This document shows, piece after piece, positions 33,950 to 45,751 of a DNA stretch of 64,000 bases; within the stretch, counting starts at the first letter, position 1, and each line of letters starts with the position of its first letter. A program made the position numbers and the translations under genes. Source of the DNA: Knufia peltigerae (lineage: Eukaryota; Ascomycota; Eurotiomycetes; Chaetothyriales; Trichomeriaceae); assembly GCA_030247855.1 (NCBI GenBank), contig JAPDRN010000002.1, positions 806,001 through 870,000 on the forward strand, given 5' to 3'. A model generated the notes under the pieces. The model saw nothing but the letters and a program-made list of their open reading frames with translations, did no database searches and had not been told where the DNA came from.

Positions 33950-36522
33950 TCAAGACTCATCATGTTGATTTTGAGGTGGAAGGTGCGGCAGTTCCAATGA
34001 GTTGAATCCATTCCAGAATAGACTATCAAGTGAGAAGTCGTCATAGGATGTATCGAAGAAATTCAGTGGTACAGTCGAGCCAAAGGCAGGATCAAAGCCA
34101 GAAGCCTCAAGGTCTTCGAAGGGTAGCAATTCACTCTCAGGCATGGTCGAGCGTCTTTTCCTTTGGTAGTCGATATCCAGGTCCTGTCCATCATGCCAAG
34201 GATTCGCTCGCTTCAATCTTGATCGGGATCTCTTCAAGAGATCGCTTTTGATACTCATGATCACTTCGAAAGCCCTCCCAGCATTTCTAAACGAGAGACT
34301 CATCTCGCTAAGTGCCTGGCAGCATATTTCGAGACTCTTCCAAGCATGATCGCTTTTTGTTTTGTCCAGCGCGCCGCAGGCGGTGAACACATGTATCAGC
34401 GTGGCAGTAAACAGAAGATGAACAGCTTGTATATTGATCCTTTTGAGACCGTAAAGCCGCCGGTAAATATCGACCAACTTAGCCAAGTCATCTGCGGCGT
34501 CTGTGCAGGTATCCCTGCGTCTGGAAATCTCCAAAGGAGTAAGATCAATGATCTTCCTTGTCGAAACAAAAAAGGGACGATTCGTAATGATCATCACACA
34601 GTGATATTGCATACTAGGAAAATCTGTAAGATGACATTTGCGAACGATCGGACGTTAACTTACTGCAACTGTAGTACATGTGGGAGATAGTATGTTGTAG
34701 TATCATCGTAGTCGACAGAGAGGCTTTCAGGTAGCCCATTTTTCCACTCCATTAATGCTTGGCTCATTCGAGAGGCAAAGTCGCAAAGCTGCCTCAGACT
34801 TCGTGCATCGCCCATCCCATCAGGGTAACTAATTGGGGTTAGTATCAAGGTCAACAGTGAGGCTTATTCGCGCCTACAGAGTCTCTCGGATTGCCGTCAT
34901 ATGGGCACAGAGTTTAATATTCCAAATGCATAGGTCATCGATTGGGTCGAGGACAACCGGCAAGTCGGGACCCTCGCCGTCATCAGTATAAGGGGTCCAA
35001 TACTTGGGAATATTTCCCATGGGATTTTCCGGCTGTGACCATCGCACAGTAATATGCTTGTCGTCCAAAGCAACAGGTCTGCCAACGTAAAGGCTCCACA
35101 TCCTAGTAATATGTGATTACTAGTTGTTCACATGCATCTGCAGATTTGCAAAGTCCCCTCACCTGTCATGGACAAAGACACCACCCCAAATTACCTTACG
35201 GATCATCTCCTCCTCGCGTGTAATAACACCTGCTTGTACGTAGGGCTCGGGGTCCAGATGGAGGCCTAGGTCAACCGCGAGTCTTACTGCCATGCCTGTA
35301 TGTGACCAGTCAGCCTATTTCTTGAACGGAGGACGACTGATATGCTAACCGCTATCGAGCCAACCGCGGGCGTCTCTTGTGAGAGCAGCCTCTATGGCAC
35401 TGAGGATAACAAATGACTGCACAGTCGAGAGCGTAGGAGCATCCATTTCAAGGTCCAGTAGTAGTTTAGACCTAGTGGCGAAAAAGTCGGGCAGTGGTTC
35501 GGGTAAGTGCGGACATTTCCTCGAAGTCATCGTGGCTCCCACAGAGCACCTATACAGCTCTTATGTCAGTGGAACAACCTTCTCGTAGGGTGTCGAAGCT
35601 CACATTGCATTTGACAAGACTTCCGAGTAAAAGGGGCTGAAGTGCTGGCCTGACAAGTACTTCCTACGCTCCCGCCAGAAAACGGACTCCTCGACAACAT
35701 GGATGGTGGGGTCTTCCCAACAAAAGTAAAGTTTGAGTAGATGATCTTCAAGGTCTTGGTCAACGAGATGGCCGACGCCTGCACCCTGGAGGAGATTATT
35801 TCCTTCCTCCGAAAGAGATCGGAATCTCGATCGAGACAACGACATCGGACCATTGTGCAAGATATGCAAATTAGAAGTTGCTCCATAGAATCGCAATTGG
35901 CCATCCTCAGCAACCTGCAGAGACCCCATCCGGCCAGATAACTGATCGACAAGGATATCAGGTTCCGAACTCGATTGAACCACTTCTGTGGCAGATGGGT
36001 CTAGTCTGCCATTAAGATAGAAGTCGTTGTTATCTAAGGATGGAACTCCAGAGGTATCAGAGATAGCATGCTCGTTATGAGTCCTTTGATCTGCCACACG
36101 TCAGAGATTATAGACGGATGAGGAAAGCACTTACTTTGAGTCTCGATGCTTGGCCAGCCCGTGGGGACGGCGGAGGATGTGAAGTCGGCATTTCCAGCTT
36201 GCGTAGGACTCAACTGGCTTTGACGATCGTTCTGGACGTGCAGTGGAGGTGGTGTAGGTAACAGAATTCCATGGAGGCCCAGAACAGCCTCGAGTTCATG
36301 ACAGTATGCTGTCAATGCTTGGAGTCTCTCCTTGGGGGCGATCTTGCGCTTGTCCACACCATATTGGAAAATGCACTCTTGGTCGTAGAGCACGCAATTG
36401 GAACATCGAGGAGTAATGCCGTCGCATTTGATTTTTCGGCGTCTGCAACCCGAGCAGGCAGTGCTCACATGCTTGCCTTTGCCTTTGTTCTGCTCGGATT
36501 GCACGGCAGGCTGGGAAGCCAT
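33950..36522 (-). CDS. Zn2Cys6 transcription factor with fungal-specific MHR domain
   Basis: Seven exons, 36135-36522, 35604-36090, 35350-35549, 35163-35295, 34878-35102, 34664-34828 and 33950-34613, give 753 residues. The zinc cluster is at Cys23, 26, 33, 40, 43 and 50 (STACSGCRRRKIKCDG, then CSNCVLYDQEC). A dimerisation-type coiled stretch (KERLQALTAYCHELEAVLG) follows it. The middle region has typical markers: HLLKLYFCWEDPTIHVV, DARGWLDSGMAVRLAVDLGL, VIWGGVFVHDRMWSLYVGRP. The tail ends in an acidic/aromatic patch suited to activation. Layout resembles the large XlnR/NirA-like group, but no target is assigned. Its neighbours on either side are an SDR and another regulator. Confidence 0.92.
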
Positions 36523-36868
36523 TAGAGTGTTTGTGTGGGATCTAACGGGCTATGCATTGCGTCCCCGAGCGGCATTCACGACCACTCGGGCTTCTGATGT
36601 GGATAGACATGAAGATACTGTAAGTGAGTGAAAGGCAATGAATGCACGAAGCGCGGGGAATCACAAGCACACTTAACCAGGTCTGATTTGCACTTGGCCT
36701 AAATAGTAATAGTACCCCAACTAGCTCCAGATGTGCGGGGGGAAGTGCAACTTAGCCGAAAGCACTCCAAAGAGTCCGTACTCTTTGTCTACGAAACTCG
36801 TTACTCCTTGAACTAGACACCTCTTCCAACCTATATATTGCATGGCAGATCCCATTGTTGCAACCGAT
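36523..36868. other. intergenic, 346 bp between tandem regulators
   Basis: Includes the palindrome AAAGAGTCCGTACTCTTT (36769-36786). No gene. Confidence 0.6.
36769..36786. repeat. inverted repeat related to the TACGGAGTA motif
   Basis: 7-bp arms AAAGAGT / ACTCTTT around CCGT in the short interval between two regulator genes. Confidence 0.65.
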
Positions 36869-38919
36869 TCATCTATCAGAGACACTATTATTCTGCCTGA
36901 CCATGCTGTCAGCCCTCATGTACAAATCGGCGCAAATATAGCGGAGTTGCGAGAAGTCCCCGTCTTTCCTGAAGTCGATCAATCTGTAGAGAATGTGAAG
37001 TGCAGGCCGGGCGATGTCAAGATCTGCCTGGGCGTCGCTATTGCCCGCGTTGTGCATGATATGCATGAGTGTGACTACAGCGGCCGAAGCAACAGCCTCG
37101 ATGCTCAGCCTAAATTGGAAGCCATTAGCATACCTATCCCAGGTCAAGAACAGATCGCCTCACCAATTGCAGAGTATTTCTTCATCTGTCAACAATTTCA
37201 AGAATTGCATGAAGCGTCGGGCGTCATCATATGGTAACACGTCGTCGCTTAGTGCCGTGGAAGCAGACAGCCCGTCAGCTGAAAGTACATTGTACCTCAA
37301 AGCGTGGCCGCTAAAATTGTAGAATTGAGTAAGGTACGCAGTCGTGAAGTATATGGATTCGAGGATAATGACGTGGACGAGATCCGAACGATGGAGCATG
37401 GCCCGAAGTTCTGTGGGTTCAAGTCGAAACACGTAATGGCCTCTCCATTTGCGTAAGTTTGCTGCCATCTCCTGCAATGCTAAACCCGTCTGCTCAGCAA
37501 GCGCTGGAGCAAGGACACATTCCAATAGTTGGGCTTGAAAGAGTGCAAGCTCGGCTCGCAGTCGGAATATGTCGATTGTGAAGTCACCTTCAGCAGCACG
37601 CAGCCGTCCAGCCCCATCGGGCTGATCCTCAATGGGCAATTGCAGATTAATCAGTCTCGAAGATAGGCCCGGCGCTCTCTTCGTCCGTAGGCTAATGTCT
37701 GTATCCATGCTGTATGCAATCCAAAACACACGTTCTCGGCACTGTAGATCTGTTGGCATTACCGAGTGATCCCCGTCTGGATCGTTGGTGCGGATGTCCT
37801 GCAGCACTCTGAGCGCCATTGAAACTAATGTCGAAGTAGGTTGGGGCCGGGCAGATGTTGATAGAACAATGGCAGTACCAAGATAGAGTTGCGCGATGAG
37901 AAGAGACGGCTCCATTAGAATGAGACTTGGAAGCTCCGCGATCACTTCTTCTAGATATATCTGAACATTCTCTGTGTCCTGGGGGACACCAAGAGGGCTC
38001 ATTGCCCGTAGTCGATGAGCAATCGCCAGGACGATTTTCACAGTGACCCATGATACCATTTGACCGTCAGCACGTCCGTTGTAGCAATCCAAGAACAGTC
38101 CGCTGATAGTTGCCGCATCAAACAGGGGGGTGGCGGTGTTGAAGTCGACCAAATATTCTTGCAGCAAGAACAAGCCTCCTTGAGGTGGCGGCATGGAGCA
38201 TTTCCTGACACCGAGTGTTCTTGATCGGGGCCTTAAGTCGATATCCATTGCGTCAAGACTACCAGAAACTCGCTCAGCCTCGACGGAGCCTGGGGTGTTG
38301 AAAAAATGAGATATCTCTGAGGTCAGCTGGGCGTACACCTCGTCTGAAGGCTTGGGTCCACTTGGTGTAAAAGCATGTGCGCTTCGATACCCCTGGAGGT
38401 TTTGTTCTAGTGACGATGAACGTCCCAGGTATTCTGACATTTGACTTGCAGAATACGAATCAGAGGCCAGTGGAGACGTGAGTGCAGGCTGTGATGGAGC
38501 CATTGGAGAAGCAGTCGAAGGGCTTGGTTGCATCTGAGGCTGAGGTGGCGAGGCCTTTGCGATCAGAGAAGTTTTGATTAGATCTTCCAAGCTTTGCAAT
38601 CGATCCTGGAGACTCTCCATTTGTTTCCTATTCATGCATTAAACCGCCGCACCGGAAGATGACATCCGTAAAGTCCACTTACTTCTTCCGCCTCTCTCGT
38701 GGTTTCGTAACATGGGTGATTTGGCAAACCGCATCTGCCTTCTCACATGATGAACACTTTCCCACGCCGTCTTTGAGGTCACACTTTCGCTTCTTCAATC
38801 GACATAAATCACATGCCTATTTGTGCATCAGCCTCCGTGGTCAGAGCATGTAGGTCGAGGATCATGCTCACCTGTACTGTGTTGCCGTGTTTGACAGGCT
38901 GGACACTCATAGCCGGCAT
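36869..38919 (-). CDS. Zn2Cys6 transcription factor
   Basis: Four exons, 38872-38919, 38683-38816, 37164-38627 and 36869-37133, encode 636 residues. The zinc cluster straddles the first intron: Cys18, 21, 28, 37, 40 and 47 (ACDLCRLKKRKCD, then GKCSSCEKADAVC). A basic linker RERRKK and a coiled stretch (KQMESLQDRLQSLEDLIK) follow. A Pro/Ser/Gln-rich region of about 100 residues leads into the MHR-like core (FLLQEYLVDFNTATPLFD, ERVFWIAYSMDTDISLRTKRA). The 16-codon first exon encodes nothing but the tail before the cluster. Tandem with the preceding regulator but only distantly similar, so probably not a recent duplicate. Confidence 0.92.
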
Positions 38920-39502
38920 ATCCCAGATGATGTATCACGATATCCGTAGATTTGTCTAGCTCCTCCACGGCAATACTGGTTTTAGGAAAATAGTCAAGGA
39001 TGTAAGTGATGACAGTTTCACATTTGCGTACTCTCAGTGGTCATATTCCAAATTAGATCATTAATGCGTCGTAGAGTAAGTGTACAGATGAGGTTTTCCC
39101 TCGGCATGCAAAATTCTACCATAAGCATCGCAAAAGATTGCAATCGCTGTTCCGGAAAACATGGCAAACGTCAGGTCACGTTACGCGATAGTGCTGACAA
39201 ATCGCGACAGAACAGCGAATGATCGTACTGCGGCATTTGCCCAATTAGGTTAGCCCCAGCCTTTCCTCTCCTTTCTTTCCATTGACGCTGGTCAACCAAG
39301 CCTTCTACTCATAGTGTCGTGTTGGGACCAGGCCAGCCAAGGTCACTGGAATCGAAAAGTCGTGCGGTGACTGATCAGAGAATCTTTCAATAATGAAGCT
39401 CACATTCGAAGACTGGTGGGAGCGTCCATATTCGATCTGATTTGAGTCTGTCATTCGCCTCGGATGCATAGTCATTCGTGCAAGATTCAGCATGGCTATG
39501 TA
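38920..39502. other. intergenic, 583 bp
   Basis: Promoter of the regulator and 3' flank of the primase gene. No gene or repeat recognised. Confidence 0.55.
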
Positions 39503-41083
39503 TCAAAATTCCATTCCGTCAGGCCCCGTAACGCCATCGTCGTCCCTCTCTCGCTTGACCCTAACCATTTCACTCTTCATTAACGCTTTGATATGACCGT
39601 CAAATAATTCAACGTATGACTTCAGCCTAGTCTTCTCCCAATCGTTCAACTTCCTCATCGTCACACCGTCCTCAACAAACCCATTGACGTTCGCACCGTC
39701 ATCGGCACTTCCAAACTCATCAACTTCTTTGAGGAGTTCAGTGACCCTAGGAACTGACAGCGGATCGAAAGCCTCGGCACGTTTCATGTCTCCAGCTGCA
39801 GTGATTGGTACACAGACTCTTCCAGTTCCAGGATGCACGACAAAAGGGCTCTTCAACAAATGAATGCGTTTCTTGCCGACTTCCACATCGAGTCTGGGAT
39901 AGGTGTATTCAAGAAGGATGTCCTGTTTGGCCTCCAACAACGCTTTCGTGTTCAACGTTTTGCTGACTCCGGTCTCCGCCAAGGCGTCTATATCAGCCCA
40001 TTTACGGGCACTTGGTCGATTGGGGCTGCTTGCCCACTTCTTGGCCAGTGCTTCGTTCAGTGCTTTGTCGGGAAGCAATTGTAAAAGTCGATCTTGCCCA
40101 TTCTGTGACATGAAGGGTTCTTGGTCAACAAGAACCTGTTGGAAGTATGGTCGGAGGATATCCAGACTTCGCGTGATATGAGGATGCAGTGGCCGCTTGA
40201 GGTTAACTCTTTTGCCACCCTGGACGCCTCCCTTCAAGACCTCAAAGTAGCCAGTTATCGCTTTCCGCTTGTCGTCGTCCAGCTCGCGGGCATCTTTGTC
40301 ACTAATCCATGCGTGGACACCACGACGCCCTGAGTATATCCAAATAATGTGCTCGAAGCCAAAATCATCTCTTAGCGCGACGTCAACCACTTTGATCGCC
40401 ATCGTTGCAAAGGACCAACATTTTGAACAGATATTGGCCTTTTCGCAGCACGTCCGAATATCATCGTAATCAGTCAAATCAATATCGAAAACTATCTCTT
40501 TGCTCAATGGTCGGAACATTGAACTCTTCTTCAAGGTTTTTCTGTCTCTCGGGTTCGTGGTGTACACGGGCCCTATCTCGAAACGTGAGGGATTCAGCCG
40601 TAGGATATCTTTACGAAGAGTATCTGCGGTGGGGTAGGATTGATATCGAAGATATGCATCGTTGGACAGGGTCAGTGCGAACTCTCTGTTGGCAAAGTCG
40701 GGTCCCGGTTTGGGGGAATGATTGAGCCATTGGAATAGCGACCGAAATGGGAACAGTCTTGAATAGAACTGTAACATCAAGTTGGGGTCTGAGTAGGATT
40801 CCTGTTGAGAAGCAGGTGCAGCATTTGCTGATGTTGCGGGTGCAGTCTGGGGAGGAGAAGAGGGCAGATTTGCTGCGTCGGAAGCTAGAATTTCGTCCTC
40901 AAGGTCGCCATCATCATCATCGAACAGGTCTTCGAGCGCAACTTTTGATTGATCTGGCTTGTTCGGGTCCAATGCAGTCCCGCTTTCACTCTCTAGAGGG
41001 GGTGCATCAGGCAGAGTTACGTCGTCATCGTTGACAGGAGAAGACTCGCGCGGTGAGGAGGACTCTGGCATCTTGATTCCCAT
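39503..41083 (-). CDS. PRI1: DNA primase catalytic (small) subunit
   Basis: Intronless, 526 residues. Archaeo-eukaryotic primase signatures: REFALTLSNDAYLRYQSY, the metal-binding FDIDLTDYDD (Asp200, Asp202), the zinc site TCCEKANICSKCW, SGRRGVHAWI (251-260) and SPFVVHPGTGRVCVPI. It makes RNA primers for the polymerase alpha-primase complex in the nucleus. Usual length is about 400-420 residues; here an acidic, Pro/Ser-rich N-terminal extension of about 95 residues (EDLFDDDDGDLEDEI) accounts for the excess. The ATG at 41083 is the first in-frame start. Confidence 0.96.
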   Translation of the reverse strand: MGIKMPESSSPRESSPVNDDDVTLPDAPPLESESGTALDPNKPDQSKVALEDLFDDDDGDLEDEILASDAANLPSSPPQTAPATSANAAPASQQESYSDPNLMLQFYSRLFPFRSLFQWLNHSPKPGPDFANREFALTLSNDAYLRYQSYPTADTLRKDILRLNPSRFEIGPVYTTNPRDRKTLKKSSMFRPLSKEIVFDIDLTDYDDIRTCCEKANICSKCWSFATMAIKVVDVALRDDFGFEHIIWIYSGRRGVHAWISDKDARELDDDKRKAITGYFEVLKGGVQGGKRVNLKRPLHPHITRSLDILRPYFQQVLVDQEPFMSQNGQDRLLQLLPDKALNEALAKKWASSPNRPSARKWADIDALAETGVSKTLNTKALLEAKQDILLEYTYPRLDVEVGKKRIHLLKSPFVVHPGTGRVCVPITAAGDMKRAEAFDPLSVPRVTELLKEVDEFGSADDGANVNGFVEDGVTMRKLNDWEKTRLKSYVELFDGHIKALMKSEMVRVKRERDDDGVTGPDGMEF

Positions 41084-41484
41084 GACGAAGATTTTCGTTG
41101 AGGATAGTAGTTGCTTAAGAGATCAGAGAAATGGTATCAGGCTGGAATGGAAATACCAAGTACGGAATCCATAGGACGGATGCACAAATGATAACTGATG
41201 AACGGGCGAGACGCGCCTGCGAGACGCGCCCATTGGAGAACGTGTGTATGACTCAGCACATAGCACTCCTTAATTGGCACATATTTCACGCTCACCCTTG
41301 TTAACATGGAGTCCATTTCAGAGCACTACGAACATTGGTACTTGATGGTCGGAAACACTTTTCATTCCGCGACAATGTGACTGATCATCGCTCTACGTGG
41401 TATCTAAAACATCTCAAATCGCTGAAAGACTCATAAGAATGGCCTCGTGGCACATAAATTTCAGAAGAAGCAAGTATATATACA
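41084..41484. other. intergenic, 401 bp
   Basis: Between the primase promoter and the 3' end of the Opy2 gene. A GAGACGCGCC pair (41210-41230) is a short direct repeat. No gene. Confidence 0.6.
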
Positions 41485-42860
41485 TCAAGACAAGTTTTCC
41501 TTGACCTCGTTAGAATCTGAAAATGGCCCAGAGTCATGTTGGACAAGTGGAGGACGTGAAGTCGGACTTGTCACCCCGATGGCTTGAGGGTCCCTTGCTC
41601 TATTGATTGCATCAGCAATCATGGCATTGATGGGATTGTTGTTGGCAGACTGCTTCAGTGCATCCGGAGGTAGGATCGCGCTGACCGAAGAGGATCGTGT
41701 CGATTGATTGCCAGCAAACGCAGGTCGTGGGATTGTGATGGGAGAAATGGGATCATCCATCATGGCAGTACTAGGAGAAGAAACAGTCGACTTTGAAATA
41801 ACAACTTCCTTTTCGTCGCTGTAGATGGGTATGCTCTTTTCGGTGGTGGGTGAAGGGGTACCACTTTGACGAGCCGCTTTCTTTGCGAGATTTGCCAAAG
41901 TTGGAACGCTTGTACCGGAATTGGTCTTTTTGACTTCAATAGGTCTGGCCGTGACATTTCTTGCTACAATAGAACTCCCCGAGCTTCCCATAGCAGGAAC
42001 CTGTGGGATCTTAGGGGTTCTGGTGCTTGGTGTAGAAGAAGTTCCTGGTGTATTGGCGCCCGATTTAACGCTGACAACATTTGCTTGTGCTCGGAATGCT
42101 TGTTGTGCCGGAATTGGCGGAACGATGGCATCGCTTCGATAAATCGTAGTTGCCACACTGTTTCGAGCCAAGCTAGGTGCAACACTAAAGCGAGCGTCTA
42201 CCGAATCTGTATCGGACCACGTAGAATCTCTGAGATCCCCAGGCATGAAAAAGTGTTGCTCGAGAGCAGGCGTGGACGTCGTCGAATTGCCTAAGCTGCC
42301 AGGCAGAGCGGGAACAGGTGGAACGAGGAGTGCCGGTGATTCTGGTGGTGATCGAACCGTGACACCAGGAATGTATGCGATCTGAATGACATTCGAGGCT
42401 CGCGTGAGCACCGTCGACGCGATCGAGTGCGCAGATCGTGTAGATTGACGATGAGATCGGTGCAGGGTAGACTGATCTCGTTTCTCGGGCGGATCCCAAG
42501 TTTCAATGCGTCTCTTCTTGCGAGATCGAAACCGATAGATGCAATATATGGCGACAGCCAAAAAGATTAAACCTCCGATCACACCACCAACGATTCCACC
42601 GACGGGGGTAGACTTCTTGGGCGATGACTGGCCCGGGATTGTATTGAGCTTGACGCAGGTTGTTGATGCACATGAACTGCAAGATTGAGCCGACAAGGAA
42701 CATCTTTCATCTGCCGAACATTGAGGGCAGCTGGGAGGCTCTGGTGGGCATTGTACACATCGCCGGAAGAGATGGTTAGGGTGTGATCTTGCTGCTAATG
42801 CAATTGTTAGCAAGTTTTGTTGCTGCAGAACTGGTGAGACTCACACTCAGAGTGCGCCAT
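41485..42860 (-). CDS. OPY2: Opy2-like membrane anchor of stress MAPK signalling
   Basis: Two exons, 42845-42860 (16 nt) and 41485-42794, give 441 residues. The short N-terminal domain holds eight cysteines (Cys18, 21, 28, 31, 37, 44, 47, 52) in the pattern of the Opy2 N-terminal domain, with RRCVQCPPEPPSCPQC diagnostic. A Gly-rich single membrane span (about 70-91, VGGIVGGVIGGLIFLAVAIY) is followed by the basic stop-transfer RFRSRKKRR. The remaining 340 cytosolic residues are Ser/Thr/Pro-rich. In yeast Opy2 recruits Ste50-Ste11 to the plasma membrane for HOG and invasive-growth signalling. There is no cleavable signal peptide with this start, as expected for the family. The tiny first exon is supported by a GTGAGT donor and frame continuity. 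Confidence 0.86.
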
Positions 42861-45751
42861 GGCGATAGTATTTAGCCTCTAGTGCGCAACCTTGGTCGCC
42901 CGTTGAGTGAAGTAGGTTTGGATTCCAGCTTCTCTTGGTACAGTCGCTTTTTCGGGATAAAATGGGCGCAGCGCAAGGAAGTGTCTGGATTCTTGCCGAT
43001 CCTCCCGAATCCGGTTTCCGTTCTTTTCAAAACAAAAGAGTGGCTATTCCCATATACTCGTCGTATAACGGACAATAATCTAAGCGGGGAAGAGCTGTTC
43101 AGAGAAGTGGTAGACCGGTGGTCGTAAAGCTTGTCAGCTGTAAGGTACCGAATGCAGGACAAAGAATAGAGAATGGAATGTGGTTGGTCTCTCCAGCGAC
43201 CCAACGAGCGTTCCACCGGGGACGAAAATATAAAATCTGAAAGGGATGGCGAGAAAGACTGAATTGAAGTTGGATAAGGTCGAGGTAAGAGGTGAAAGAA
43301 TGAGGTCGAGTTGGATGAAGGAGGAAGGAATTGAGGACGATCGAGGGTCGTTAAGGTGAGCAGATCCTTCGTTCTCGACCGAAGGACAAGCAACGCCTTC
43401 TGGGGATGGATTGAGAGGAGCGAAAGGGCACGAAGGGATGAAAAACAGAAGGTGAGTGGGCAGACGAGGGAGATGAAGGGGCAGTGGAGTTGGGACGCTG
43501 TTGGTTGACAGCCGACAACGCGCGGCAGGATCAAGCAGACCAAGAGCACACCACAGCACACCATCGCCCACCAAGGAATGGCGCTGGGCCGCGTTCAAAC
43601 ACGATCCCTTGCTTTTTACCAGGATCTTCCAGGGCGTAGGTGTCCGTGATCCTCCTCTCCCAATCACACGCTCTCCAGGCACAAAGGGCTCTTTGTTGGC
43701 TGATGAGCCTGGTTCAAGCGAGATTCTACCACCTGCTTCTGCAGGTGAGATAGACAAACACACCGAGAGATCTTTCTCACATGAGATGCTGGTGGCTGTA
43801 CGGATATGGAAGACGAGTTAGAGTACGAGTACATACGAGTACGTGGACACTCTCCATGGCTCACTCGACAGTCATGACGCTCACACGTCTGCGAAGAAAA
43901 GATAAATTGCTTCCTTTCAATCGCATGTCATCCAGCCTGTCACTTTCTTGACTGACGTTGCTCACCGTGTGAGTCCACGATATGTTTTGTTTTCTACGTA
44001 GGATCTCGGTGTTTTCTGGTTCTCATTGGATCCACGAGATTTTACTCGCAATGCTGATTAGAACTAGACGGGAATGTGTTACTCTTAGGTATTGTATAGT
44101 AACAAGTGCGAGCGAAAGGAATGCTGAGTCAACAACCAATGTCAAAAAAAACACATACACGACTCTCTACGAGTATACCTACTCATAAATTATTTCTATC
44201 TTCTGATATGGAATGCAAAGTCAGCCTGCTGCTGATTGATCAGGCAGCCCGACTGCATCTCATCGCAGCCACCGCCACCGGACAACAACACCCAATGTTC
44301 TATAATGGGCGAATGTGCTTATGCCACCATAATACGGATATTCCGTACCATGTCTTTTGATCAGCGAGAACAACTGATGAGTGAGTACTCGTAATCAATA
44401 ATGCTGCGCACAGTTGAACTACTCCTGAGCAGTGAATTGATGATAGATCTGTGGCATCATTTAAATGTCGACTGCCAGTCTCGGCTACTTGGATCTCTAG
44501 GCACAAAATAGGTAGCTGATCGTCAAAGGGGCGTTGTGGCGCGGCTGTTTGCAGAACTTGCACCGCCAGCAATGGGCTTTACCTTATTACTATACGGAGT
44601 ACAAGTACTAAAAATGGATCTGACTGTGAAAACTCCGATTGTGGCACCAAATGCCAGTACTGTACGTCGAACCTGTCACCTTGTGCTGTTTCGGCCTCCG
44701 CTCGTTCTTCATGACTGTATGTCGTGGAAAGAGTACCTCCGTCCAACAGTAATGAGCAAGGTGATATGATCGCGCATGCGGGGAGAGATGAAGCCCTAAA
44801 CGGCTTAGGGAGCCTCGTCCCCTGAAACAAGCCCGGGTTCTTTGGTCCCTGGTTTGCGGCTTGCGCTTGTAGCCGTGACGCCACTGTTGGCGATAAGACC
44901 CATCATCGGAGGCCGCCAGGACTATTTCAGTCGTTCTAGCTGTTTCATCCCTGTGAGGACGATGAAACCCGGGGAAAGACATACTGGGTAGAGGTTTGTG
45001 ACGATCGCGATAATTACGGAGTGCGAACCGGAGTATGTACAGACCCTTCAGTTCAATGCCTCTCGCCATGTACGGAGACTCCCAGGTCATATTGAGCCAC
45101 AGGTAGCAAAGTCGTAGTAGATACCGTCATCCCTTGACTAGAATTCCACTTGCGGAGACGCCTCGTTGTTGCTGCGCAGGTTCCAGGGCAGCGAAGAAAC
45201 CAATTGCTGCACAGCCTTCTTTTCGCCCTTTAGCGAGTCAAATACTATGGAGCCCAATGATTGGAGTGGCTAAGATTCTGTCGTAAGCCTGTTACTTGCC
45301 AGGTTGATGCACATCAGCTGGCGGTCTGCTTCAGGGGAGAGATATCTTGGGAATTGGCCTGAACCACGGGTAGGGACTTCGAGACCTTGAAACACCACCT
45401 CTGATCCCTCTTCTTTCTTTACCTGGTCACTCCCATACTTACTACGAGTTCGGAAAGCCGTGTGTATCACGGAGCTACCTTCTTTGGTATTCAGATAGAA
45501 CATTCTTTGTGCTCGAGTCTTTCACTTCACGTACTCTCCGCATCCGTCTCACTTTGTTTCCAATACTTCACACGACCCTACAGTTCAACAGCAAACCCCC
45601 TTCAAAGCAGCCCTGGCGGCTGTCACTCTTAATATTTCATCATTATTCCCCAAACCTTCTGAACCCCGAAAGTTGCTGTCTACAGACACCAAGACCTTGC
45701 AAGTACAAGCTGCGTCGTTGCTGGTCCATCCAGCAGTCCCATTTGGCAAAT
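42861..45751. other. large intergenic region, 2891 bp, divergent promoter of OPY2 and chitin synthase
   Basis: Two overlapping long minus-strand frames (to 43564 and 43763) just upstream of OPY2 are Pro/Ser/Leu-rich and look like a C/T-rich leader rather than a protein. About 44590-44603 and 45069-45080 carry TACGGAGTA-like motifs; GAGTACGAGTACATACGAGT occurs near 43819. The stretch before the chitin synthase ATG is pyrimidine-rich. No gene, tRNA or transposon identified. Confidence 0.5.

Noticed and set aside
42872..43763. Two overlapping 209- and 230-codon minus-strand frames upstream of OPY2
   Set aside because: Low-complexity Pro/Ser/Leu content as expected of a C/T-rich leader; no domain, no splice pattern. 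Kept as a note only.
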